A DNA stretch of 46,128 bases from Streptosporangiaceae bacterium (GTDB lineage: Bacteria; Actinomycetota; Actinomycetes; Streptosporangiales; Streptosporangiaceae): NCBI GenBank assembly GCA_030041195.1, contig JASHOI010000106.1, positions 1 through 46,128 of the forward strand, read 5' to 3'. The notes beneath the pieces were generated by a model. The model did not search any database. It worked only from the letters and a program-made list of their open reading frames with translations, and had not been told where the DNA came from. The position numbers and the translations under genes are program-made. Of the stretch, positions 33,495 through 40,163 are shown in pieces; the first letter of the stretch is position 1, and every line of letters starts with the position of its first letter.

Positions 33495-34337
33495 ATGAAA
33501 AGAGGCCTGTTGTCTCAAACACGGAAAGCCCTGAACGGCAGCGTGGCCAGATCGGTTTTCTGCCGCTGCCGCTCGCGGGCGGCCGAGCCGGCGGGTGGCC
33601 AGGACGCGAGCGAGGTCGTCTGGGTCTACGCCGTCACCGCCGACGTCGACGCCGAGCAGCTATCCGGCGTCACCGGCGTCACCGGCGTCGCCGGGGAGCC
33701 GGTCCGCGCGCTGACCGAATCGGGCCTGTCCGCCGTGGTCGGCACGGTCAGCGACAACACCCACAGGAACAAGCCGCTCACGAACCTGCTCGTCGGCCTG
33801 ACCGCGATCGAGACAGCAGGGCGCGCGCACCACGAGGTGATCGCGAGCCTGGCCGAGGACAACCCCGTCCTGCCGGTCCGGCTCGCAACGGTCTACCCGG
33901 ACGACGCGACGATCCGCAGGCTGCTCGCCCAGCGCCACGCCGAGCTCGCCGTGATGGTGGAGTCGTTCCGGGGCACGCAGGAGTGGGGAGTGAAGGTATT
34001 TGTGGATCCGGACGACCCGTTCACCGGCCCGGCCGACGACCAGGACAGCCTGCCGTTGCTGGAGCCGCTCTGGGTCCAGGCCGAAGCGTGCGCCGAGGAG
34101 ATCGGCCAGGCGCTCAGCGACATCGCCGTCGCGACCCGCCATCGCCCGTCACCAGACCCGCGGTTCGGCGCCGACTCCGGGTGGATGGTGCTGAACGGCG
34201 CGTACCTGCTCGAGGCCGAGCGAGCCGAGGAGTTCGCCGAGATCGTGGTGTCGGTCACCGCGGAGCATGCCGCGCTCCGCGCCGACGTGACCGGTCCGTG
34301 GCCGCCGTATTCGTTCGCGGAAGGGCACGAGCTCTGA
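33495..34337 (+). CDS. Orphan GvpL/GvpF family gas-vesicle protein
   Basis: 280 residues from ATG 33495 (GAGGA upstream); a TTG at 33447 overlapping the previous stop would add 16 residues. Family hallmarks: VVWVYAVTADVDAEQLSGV at the start, NPVLPVRLATVYPDDATIRRLL, EWGVKVFVDPDDP, and the C-terminal GWMVLNGAYLLEAERAEEF and TGPWPPYSFAEGHEL. GvpF/L are accessory/structural proteins of gas vesicles, contacting GvpA during assembly. No gvpA, gvpO, gvpG, gvpS or gvpK is in this window, so here the protein is either a remnant or has another role. It follows a motif-repeat protein and an ECF sigma locus. Confidence 0.88.
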   Translation: MKRGLLSQTRKALNGSVARSVFCRCRSRAAEPAGGQDASEVVWVYAVTADVDAEQLSGVTGVTGVAGEPVRALTESGLSAVVGTVSDNTHRNKPLTNLLVGLTAIETAGRAHHEVIASLAEDNPVLPVRLATVYPDDATIRRLLAQRHAELAVMVESFRGTQEWGVKVFVDPDDPFTGPADDQDSLPLLEPLWVQAEACAEEIGQALSDIAVATRHRPSPDPRFGADSGWMVLNGAYLLEAERAEEFAEIVVSVTAEHAALRADVTGPWPPYSFAEGHEL

Positions 34338-34354
34338 CCGCGGCGGAGGCGTTT

Positions 34355-34370
34355 TGGCGCGGCCGCGCCA
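34355..34370. repeat. 16-bp perfect palindrome after the GvpL/F gene
   Basis: TGGCGCGGCCGCGCCA, 18 bp after the stop. A second core CGCGGCCGCG lies at 34384-34393. Could be a terminator hairpin with no loop or a protein site. Confidence 0.5.
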
Positions 34371-34486
34371 GGGGGGGTCTTGACGCGGCCGCGCGCTTAA
34401 GCGGGACCGTCCCACGGAGCGATGGCAGGGAACGGCCCCGCGCAGCCTCGATTGCACCGCATAGATACCCGGATGCGCTAATGCAT

Positions 34487-34505
34487 CGCTAGCGTTTGGC
34501 TAGCG
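34487..34505. terminator. Hairpin between convergent genes
   Basis: CGCTAGC-GTTTG-GCTAGCG (34487-34493, 34499-34505). It sits between the GvpL/F gene on the plus strand and the D,D-carboxypeptidase stop (34539) on the minus strand, and could serve both. Confidence 0.6.
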
Positions 34506-34538
34506 GCGCGTTCACGGCCGGCCTTGCGCGTGCGCGTA

Positions 34539-35525
34539 TCACTGGGTGCGCGGCAGACCGAAGCCCCAGTCCAGAACCTTCGCCGCGGCGACGGCGCCGG
34601 CCGCGGGGCTGGTAGCGGGGGTGCCGAGGACGACGCCGATCAGGTTCAGGCCGTCGCGCGAAGCCGAGAACAGCAGGCACTCCTGGGCGGCGTTCGTGTA
34701 GCCGGTCTTGATGCCGGTGGCGCCCGGGTACGTGCCGATCAGGTCGTTGTCGTTGTCCCACCAGTAGGCGTGGTGCCCGGGACCCTTCTTCAGCTGGTAG
34801 AACGGCTGCGCCACGATCGAGCGAAACACCGCGTATTTCATCGCCGCCTGGCCCAGCGTGAGCAAATCGGCCGGGGTGGAGTAGGTGGAGTATTCCGTGG
34901 GGTACGGCAGCCCGTCGGGGCTGGTGAAATGCGTGTGCAGCATGCCCAGCTGCTTCGCCATGGCGTTCATCTTGGCCAGGAACGCCGACATGCCGGGGCC
35001 GTACGCCATGGCCAGGGTGTAGGCGGCGTCGCAGCCAGAGGGAAGCAGCATCGCCTCGAGGAGTTCCTGTGCCGTGACCACGTCACCGGGAATCAGGCCC
35101 GCGCTCTCCCCGCCGTATTTGGACACGTAGGCGATCACGCTCTTCGGCACCCGGATCTCCCGGTTCAGGTCCCCGGCGCGCAGCACCACCAGCGCGGTCA
35201 TCACCTTGGTGATGCTGCCCATGGGCAGCTCGGTGTCCAGGTTGCGGCTCCACAGCACCGCGCCGGTGTTGGCATCGGCGAGCACGGCGGCCTTTGCCTG
35301 CACCCCGGCCGGTGCCCCGATAATCCGGACCGGCGGCGTTGCCGATGGCGTCGCGGACGGCGACGACCGGGGGCTTCGGGCCGCTGAGCGAGCGACCTCG
35401 GCACCGACATTGCCGACAGTCGACGCTGACCGCGTCGCGGAATCGGCGGCCGACCACGCGATGACCGTTGCAGCAATAACCCCGCCTGCGATCGCGATGA
35501 CCGTCACGCGGACGGGGATGCGCAT
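34539..35525 (-). CDS. D-alanyl-D-alanine carboxypeptidase (S11 family)
   Basis: 328 residues. Signal anchor at 8-28, a Ser/Thr/Pro linker (40-65), then the penicillin-binding transpeptidase-like domain with S104-x-x-K107 (SITK) and K273-T-G (IKTGYT). The second motif, normally SxN (SGN/SAN), reads S163-G-C165, so the asparagine is replaced by cysteine. The enzyme would trim the terminal D-Ala of peptidoglycan pentapeptides outside the cell; the Cys variant may change activity. No C-terminal amphipathic anchor. ATG 35525, with AAGGA 10 nt upstream. Monocistronic. Confidence 0.9.
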   Translation of the reverse strand: MRIPVRVTVIAIAGGVIAATVIAWSAADSATRSASTVGNVGAEVARSAARSPRSSPSATPSATPPVRIIGAPAGVQAKAAVLADANTGAVLWSRNLDTELPMGSITKVMTALVVLRAGDLNREIRVPKSVIAYVSKYGGESAGLIPGDVVTAQELLEAMLLPSGCDAAYTLAMAYGPGMSAFLAKMNAMAKQLGMLHTHFTSPDGLPYPTEYSTYSTPADLLTLGQAAMKYAVFRSIVAQPFYQLKKGPGHHAYWWDNDNDLIGTYPGATGIKTGYTNAAQECLLFSASRDGLNLIGVVLGTPATSPAAGAVAAAKVLDWGFGLPRTQ

Positions 35526-35686
35526 GCCAGTTCATTCCTTATCGTCAGTAAGTACTTTGCATGACACTATCGCCGTGCATGTCCGCCGCGCGACCGCCTG
35601 CGGCCAGCCCGGCGAGGCAATTTCGGGCCGACCGGAAACGGCCACATGACACGCGCCGCCCGCGGCGCGGTGCGCATACTAATCCC

Positions 35687-36058
35687 ATGCCGGTGACATT
35701 GCATCACGTCGTCGTGGACGCGCACGACCTGCCGAAGCTGGCCCGGTTCTGGACCCAGGCGCTCGGCTGGACGGTCCTTTCCGAACGTGACCGCGAGATC
35801 GTCATCGGGCCGGATGTGAACGCGCCGGTCGGCATGTGTTTCATGCCGGTGACCGACCCGAAGACGGTAAAGAACCGCGTTCACGTGGACCTCACCACCA
35901 GCGCGGCTGACCGGGACCAGGAGATCGAGCGCCTGCTCGCGCTCGGTGCGCGCCGGGTGGACATCGGACAGACCGGCAAGGAATCGTGGACGGTCCTCGC
36001 CGACCCCGAGGGTAACGAGTTCTGTGTGATCCGGCCGAAGACCACGCTGATCGACTGA
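35687..36058 (+). CDS. VOC family (glyoxalase-like) protein
   Basis: 123 residues, two beta-alpha-beta-beta-beta modules: LHHVVVDAHDLPKLARFWTQALGW and VHVDLTTSAADRDQEIERLLALGARRV...VLADPEGNEFCVI. The Glyoxalase_6-like pattern with DPEGNEFCV is typical of small actinobacterial VOC proteins of unknown substrate; metal ligands of glyoxalase I are only partly preserved. CATACT (35675-35680) ends 6 nt before ATG, a leaderless arrangement. Confidence 0.88.
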   Translation: MPVTLHHVVVDAHDLPKLARFWTQALGWTVLSERDREIVIGPDVNAPVGMCFMPVTDPKTVKNRVHVDLTTSAADRDQEIERLLALGARRVDIGQTGKESWTVLADPEGNEFCVIRPKTTLID

Positions 36059-36196
36059 CGCCTGCCCCGGGCGGGCGCGCCGTCGCCCCCAAGGGTTTCC
36101 CGTCCCCTGAGAGGTATCCGTCTCTGTGCAGGAGTGACCGGTGTGGCTTAGCCTGCCAGCTGATGCAGAGTTAGGTCCCCACATCCCTCTGCAGCC

Positions 36197-36220
36197 CCGA
36201 GGCCAGCCCCCCGGCCTCGG
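36197..36220. terminator. Hairpin after the VOC gene
   Basis: CCGAGGCC (36197-36204), loop AGCCCCCC, GGCCTCGG (36213-36220). Lies in the 269-bp convergent gap between the VOC gene and the monooxygenase. Confidence 0.55.
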
Positions 36221-36275
36221 CGCACCCCCTAACCGCGCTCGGAGACAGGAACGGCAACGCCGAGTAGCGAATGAA

Positions 36276-36326
36276 CGGGGCAGCGACGGGCCGTTTGCGC
36301 TGGCAGGCGTGCCCGTCGTTGCCCTG
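36276..36326 (-). terminator. Hairpin directly after the monooxygenase stop
   Basis: Arms 36276-36291 and 36311-36326 (CGGGGCAGCGACGGGC against GCCCGTCGTTGCCCTG) match at 14 of 16 positions, loop of 19 nt. It begins 1 bp after the minus-strand stop (36328), a position fitting termination of that gene. Confidence 0.55.
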
Positions 36327-36327
36327 T

Positions 36328-37794
36328 TCAGCCCTGGTTGGAGAACACCATGACCCGGTCCGCGACGCCGCGGAGCCGGAGCGCCCGGTAGTCGCGCAGG
36401 TAGCTCTGGTGCACCCGCCAGGGGAACCTGGAGCCCTGCTTGGGGAAGCGGTGGGCCGCGCGCTGCACGTACCCCGAGGTGAGGCCCAGCAGCGGCCGGG
36501 CGCTGACCGACCCATCCCGGTTAACGGGGGTGCACTGGCGCATGCCCGTGGCCTGCATGTGGTTGATCAGGCGGCACACGTAGTTACAGGTCAGGTCGCA
36601 TTTGAGGGTCCAGGACGCGTTCGTGTACCCGACCGCCATGGCGAGGTTCGGCACGCCCTCGAGCATCATGCCCTTGTAGACCAGCTTGCTGGCCACGTCA
36701 ACGGCCTCTCCATCGACGCAGAGCTCGATCCCGCCGATGAACAGCAGCTCAAGGCCGGTCGCCGTGACGATGATGTCGCCCTCGAGCTCGGCGCCTGACT
36801 TCAGCAACAGGCCCCGCTCGGTAAACGTGTCGATGTGGTCGGTGACCACGGAGACGCTGCCGTTCCTGATCGCCTTGAACAGGTCGCCATCCGGCGCGAT
36901 GCAGAATCGCTGGTCCCACGGGTTGTACCGGGGCGTGAAGTGCGTGTCGATGTCGTATCCGGCCGGCAGCTGGCGGGCGAGCTGACGCCGCACCATCCGC
37001 TTGACAAGTTCCGGGCGGTGCTGGCTGAGCTGGAAGAACGCCTGGGTGGAGACCGCCTTGAACCACCGCATGGCCGGGCCCGCGTGCCGCGGCGGCAGTA
37101 TCTTGCCGACCGCCTCGGCGATCGGGTCCCTGGCCGGAAACGAGGCGATGTAGGTGGGCGACCGCTGCACCATGGTCACGTGCCGGGCGGCCTCGGCCAG
37201 CGCGGGAACCAGCGTCACGGCCGTCGCGCCGCTCCCGATCACGATCACGCGCTGGCCCGCGTAGCCGAGGTCTTCCGGCCACGCCTGCGGGTGCACGATC
37301 GTGCCGCCGAACCGGTCCATGCCGGCGAAGTCGGGCAGGTAGCCGTGGTCGTAGCGGTAGTAGCCGGTGCAGCCGAAGACGAAGCCGCAGGTGATCTCCA
37401 CCGCCTCGCCGGTGTCGGTCCGGAGCGCGGCGATGTGCCAGCGTGCCTCGTCCGTTGACCACGACGCCCGGACGACCCGATGGCTGAACCGGATGTGGCC
37501 GTCTATGCCGGTCTCGGCCGCCGTATCCCTGATGTACGTCAGGATCGCGGTGCCGCCCGCGATCGCCAGCGCGCTCTTCCAGGGCCGGAACGAGTAGCCG
37601 AGGGTGAACATGTCGGAGTCAGACCGGACTCCCGGATAGCGGAACAAATCCCACGTGCCGCCGATCGCGTCGCGCGCCTCGAAGATCGCGTACGAGACCC
37701 GTGGGCAGCGGGCCTGCAGGTAACGGGCGGCGCCGATGCCGGACAGGCCGGCCCCGACTATCAGGACGTCGAAGTGCTCAGGGCTGGTGTTCAT
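36328..37794 (-). CDS. Flavin-containing monooxygenase, Baeyer-Villiger type
   Basis: 488 residues. FAD Rossmann motif VGAGLSGIG (13-21), second dinucleotide motif IGSGATA (186-192) and between them the Baeyer-Villiger fingerprint FGGTIVHPQAWP (162-173, FxGxxxHxxxWP). The enzyme uses NADPH and O2 to insert oxygen into ketones or oxygenate soft nucleophiles. ATG 37794 has GGAGA 8 nt upstream; an in-frame ATG at 37824 is less likely. It is divergent from a small membrane-protein gene across a 107-bp region that contains a compound stem. Confidence 0.92.
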   Translation of the reverse strand: MNTSPEHFDVLIVGAGLSGIGAARYLQARCPRVSYAIFEARDAIGGTWDLFRYPGVRSDSDMFTLGYSFRPWKSALAIAGGTAILTYIRDTAAETGIDGHIRFSHRVVRASWSTDEARWHIAALRTDTGEAVEITCGFVFGCTGYYRYDHGYLPDFAGMDRFGGTIVHPQAWPEDLGYAGQRVIVIGSGATAVTLVPALAEAARHVTMVQRSPTYIASFPARDPIAEAVGKILPPRHAGPAMRWFKAVSTQAFFQLSQHRPELVKRMVRRQLARQLPAGYDIDTHFTPRYNPWDQRFCIAPDGDLFKAIRNGSVSVVTDHIDTFTERGLLLKSGAELEGDIIVTATGLELLFIGGIELCVDGEAVDVASKLVYKGMMLEGVPNLAMAVGYTNASWTLKCDLTCNYVCRLINHMQATGMRQCTPVNRDGSVSARPLLGLTSGYVQRAAHRFPKQGSRFPWRVHQSYLRDYRALRLRGVADRVMVFSNQG

Positions 37795-37830
37795 CGGTCG
37801 TCTCCGCATGGGTTTCCAGCGCACTTTAAA

Positions 37831-37865
37831 CCCGCTTCACCCTGCCTGGGTGATGTGCAAGCGGG
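37831..37865. promoter_or_regulatory. Compound stem-loop in the monooxygenase divergent region
   Basis: Outer arms CCCGCTT (37831-37837) and AAGCGGG (37859-37865); inner arms CACCC (37838-37842) and GGGTG (37848-37852), loop TGCCT; a 6-nt bulge (ATGTGC) on one side. Between the divergent starts 37794 and 37902, so operator or leader structure is possible. Confidence 0.4.
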
Positions 37866-37901
37866 ACCGCCGGCCTGTAATCAAAGTTGGAGGTGCCTGC
37901 C

Positions 37902-38123
37902 ATGACCGGATCGGCACTGGCTCCCGTGATCATCCCCATCGTTGCCCTGGTGTTCGGCTTTCTGTGGATCGGGGCGGTCTACTACGCGGCCGCTCATCCG
38001 GCCGTCCATCACGTCGGCGAGAACCGGTCGCAGTTCGGCGAGCGTGAAGCCATCGCGCGCCAAGGCAGCGAGGCCGAGCAGACCGATCGGGAGCATCCGA
38101 GACCAGACCAGCGAGCCGCTTAG
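37902..38123 (+). CDS. Small single-pass membrane protein
   Basis: 73 residues. One hydrophobic helix (VIIPIVALVFGFLWIGAVYYAA) near the N-terminus, then a charged tail (HHVGENRSQFGEREAIARQG...PDQRAA). ATG 37902 has GGAGG 8 nt upstream, good support for translation. No family recognised. A strong hairpin 75 bp after its stop looks like its terminator. Divergent from the flavin monooxygenase. Confidence 0.6.
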   Translation: MTGSALAPVIIPIVALVFGFLWIGAVYYAAAHPAVHHVGENRSQFGEREAIARQGSEAEQTDREHPRPDQRAA

Positions 38124-38640
38124 GACCGAGTTCCGACGATCCTCACGCGGCGCCGCGCCGCAGGATCGGCAGCGAGGCAAGCTGCGCGCTGATCCGCCAG
38201 GCCGTCGCGGCAGCAAAAGCGACGGCCTGCACGGGCGTGCGCGAGCAGCGCCGCCCTGAGCCCGCTGGGCAACCGCGGCCAGCTCGCCGGCGCCGGGGGG
38301 CAGCGCCCCCGTGCGCTCGAACAGCATCACGCCCGCCTCCCCTGCAACTCCGCTAACTGCTACGACACCGCTGACTGGCTGTACGGCAACGCATCGGCCA
38401 CGGGCCGCGATCGCGCCTGCGCGCTCAGTTCCCGCTGCAGCCGCAGGACATGCCGCCCGATACCGGGTGAAGTCGGCCGGTTACGGATCAAGATTCCTTG
38501 TAACACACGCGACACAGACGTAAACGGCGTACCGCCATTAGGCGTCCTATCCCTGAGAGAACGCGGTATCTGGGGGGCAACACCCGATGGCCGCGCTTGC
38601 CTCATCGCTCCCATCGGTGTGATTTCAGGAGGAATCCCGC
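38124..38640. other. 517-bp intergenic region
   Basis: Apart from the hairpin at 38198-38229 and the ribosome site AGGAGG in front of the Ig-like protein, I see no gene. Short open frames on both strands have no recognisable domain or start signal. The last 130 bp, with AT-richer stretches such as TTACGGATCAAGATTCCTTG (near 38482), probably hold the promoter of the Ig-like protein. Confidence 0.6.
38198..38229 (+). terminator. 11-bp hairpin after the small membrane-protein gene
   Basis: CAGGCCGTCGC (38198-38208), loop GGCAGCAAAA, GCGACGGCCTG (38219-38229): perfect stem in the gap following the stop at 38123. Confidence 0.75.
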
Positions 38641-39744
38641 ATGAGACTGAATCGGCCGCAGGGTGCGGCCACGGACCGGGAAACGACGGCGAGGGTCGCT
38701 CGCCGCCGCAATCACCTAGGCGCCGGTGCCATCCGGGTGCTGTCGGTGACGGCCGTGGCCGCAGCGACTTGTAGCTTGTGGGCGGGCGTGGCGTCCGCCG
38801 CGACCGTAGCGCCTGCGGCAGGGACCGCATCAACGACCACGATCACCAACACCAGCCCCGGTACCACCGATGCTGGCGTCGCGTACACGATCAACGTGAA
38901 GGTGACCGGGGCGGGAGGCACACCGACTGGAACGGTGACGATAGCGCCCACCGACGCGACTCTGCCCGCCAGTTACTCGTGCACCGCCACGCTGTCAGGC
39001 GGAGTTGGATCGTGTGCGGTCACCCCCGGCGCCGGCACGTTCGGCGACATTGACTACACGGCAACGTACTCGGGCGACGGGACCTTCGCCGGCTCGGCGT
39101 CCGCCACCGGCGGCTTCGAACTGATCGTGCCCGAGACCACCACAACGAGCGTCTCGCCGGCCGCGGCGACAACAGGGTCCGTGACCTTGACCGCGACCGT
39201 GGTGGGCCAGGACACGGGGAACATCTCCCCGAGCGCTGGCGGCTCCGGAACCGTGACGTTCTACAACGACGGCACGCTCATTTCCGCCGCATGTGCTGCT
39301 GTTTCGCTGACCTACGATGGCGGCGGAGCCAACCTGGCGACCTGTGCGACCACCCTGGCGGCAGGGACGTACACGATAACCGCCAAGTACTCCGGCGACC
39401 CGAACAACCTGGCCTCAAACGGCTCGGAGACGCTCGTCGTATCCGCGCCCAAGCCCGCCAAGCACGCCACGAAGACGAAGGGGTCGGCGAAGCCGGCTTC
39501 GACAAAGGTCGGCCGCGTCGTGAAGCTGTCGGCCACCGTCACCGGCGGCAGCACTCCGACCGGAACGGTCACGTTCAGGTGGCAGGGGCACGTGGTCTGC
39601 AAGGCGAAGCTCTCGCACGGGAAGGCGCACTGCTCGGTCATCTTCCTGAAGGCCCGCACGTTCCGGATTCGCGCTTGGTACGGAGGGAACTCGACCCACG
39701 ACGGCTCTCACTCTGGCCTCTTCGCCGTGAAGGTCAAGAGCTAA
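38641..39744 (+). CDS. Secreted Ig-like repeat protein
   Basis: 367 residues. A long signal peptide ends near VASAAT (about residue 54); then three bacterial Ig-like domains, each with the pattern TPTGTVT(F/I)...C...TY(S)GD (about 60-160, 165-270 and 285-365). Each domain has a TGTVT or SGTVTF strand and a closing YSGD/YGGN turn. Cysteine pairs in each domain could form disulfides. A Lys/Ala-rich linker (KPAKHATKTKGSAKPAS) separates domains 2 and 3. No sortase motif or membrane anchor, so probably released or wall-associated. ATG 38641 has AGGAGG at good spacing. Followed by an 18-bp hairpin. Confidence 0.88.
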   Translation: MRLNRPQGAATDRETTARVARRRNHLGAGAIRVLSVTAVAAATCSLWAGVASAATVAPAAGTASTTTITNTSPGTTDAGVAYTINVKVTGAGGTPTGTVTIAPTDATLPASYSCTATLSGGVGSCAVTPGAGTFGDIDYTATYSGDGTFAGSASATGGFELIVPETTTTSVSPAAATTGSVTLTATVVGQDTGNISPSAGGSGTVTFYNDGTLISAACAAVSLTYDGGGANLATCATTLAAGTYTITAKYSGDPNNLASNGSETLVVSAPKPAKHATKTKGSAKPASTKVGRVVKLSATVTGGSTPTGTVTFRWQGHVVCKAKLSHGKAHCSVIFLKARTFRIRAWYGGNSTHDGSHSGLFAVKVKS

Positions 39745-39772
39745 GCAAAAGCCAGCGCCGGTTAGGGAGAAC

Positions 39773-39816
39773 GAGCGCCGGGCCATTCCCAGGGGGAGGG
39801 GGATGGCCCGGCGCTC
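39773..39816 (+). terminator. 18-bp hairpin terminator after the Ig-like gene
   Basis: Arms 39773-39790 and 39799-39816 (GAGCGCCGGGCCATTCCC against GGGGATGGCCCGGCGCTC), one T-G wobble, loop AGGGGGAG. Starts 29 bp after the stop. Confidence 0.85.
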
Positions 39817-39931
39817 GGCTGTCTGCTCGCGCTGGCGCGACGGCAAAGGCCCGGCCACGGCGCCCGCCGCGCGTGATCCCGGCCCCGGCAGCCCTCTTTG
39901 GCGGCGTGCTGGGCCGCGCGAGCAGTGTGGT

Positions 39932-39969
39932 GGGTCCCACGCTGTTCATACAGCAACAGCGCGGGACCC
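39932..39969. terminator. 15-bp inverted repeat between convergent genes
   Basis: GGGTCCCACGCTGTT (39932-39946), loop CATACAGC, AACAGCGCGGGACCC (39955-39969), one A-C mismatch. Could terminate the minus-strand permease operon or be a second stop for plus-strand transcripts. Confidence 0.5.
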
Positions 39970-40163
39970 TTCACATCGTTGCGGCGCGGCCGGCTGCGGG
40001 GCCGGCCGACGGCCGGCCGGGAGGCCGGCCGCCCGCGGGCCGGGAGAGGAGGGGCTCTTCCTCAGCACCCGTGCGTGATACCGCGGGGAGGCGGGCGGCG
40101 CTCAAGCACAGGTCGGGCGGCAAGGGCGCGTGGACGCCGGGCGAGGTCGTGTGCATGGACCGG

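Larger units (their letters stand above)
39745..40163. other. 419-bp convergent intergenic region
   Basis: No gene supported. Contents: the Ig-like gene terminator (39773-39816), a second long inverted repeat (39932-39969) and three GGCCGGCC palindromes at 40000, 40011 and 40023. The FtsX-like permease ends at 40164 from the other side. Confidence 0.65.

Noticed and set aside
33447..34337. Gas-vesicle gene cluster
   Set aside because: Only one GvpL/F-family gene is present; no gvpA or other gvp gene is found anywhere in the window.
37881..38330. 149-residue minus-strand open frame opposite the small membrane protein
   Set aside because: No ribosome site, runs through a terminator hairpin, and the plus-strand gene has a good ribosome site and a membrane helix.
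38553..38558. TPP riboswitch (CTGAGA) before the Ig-like secreted protein
   Set aside because: Only the six-base element is present; no other conserved THI-box segments or plausible thiamine gene.
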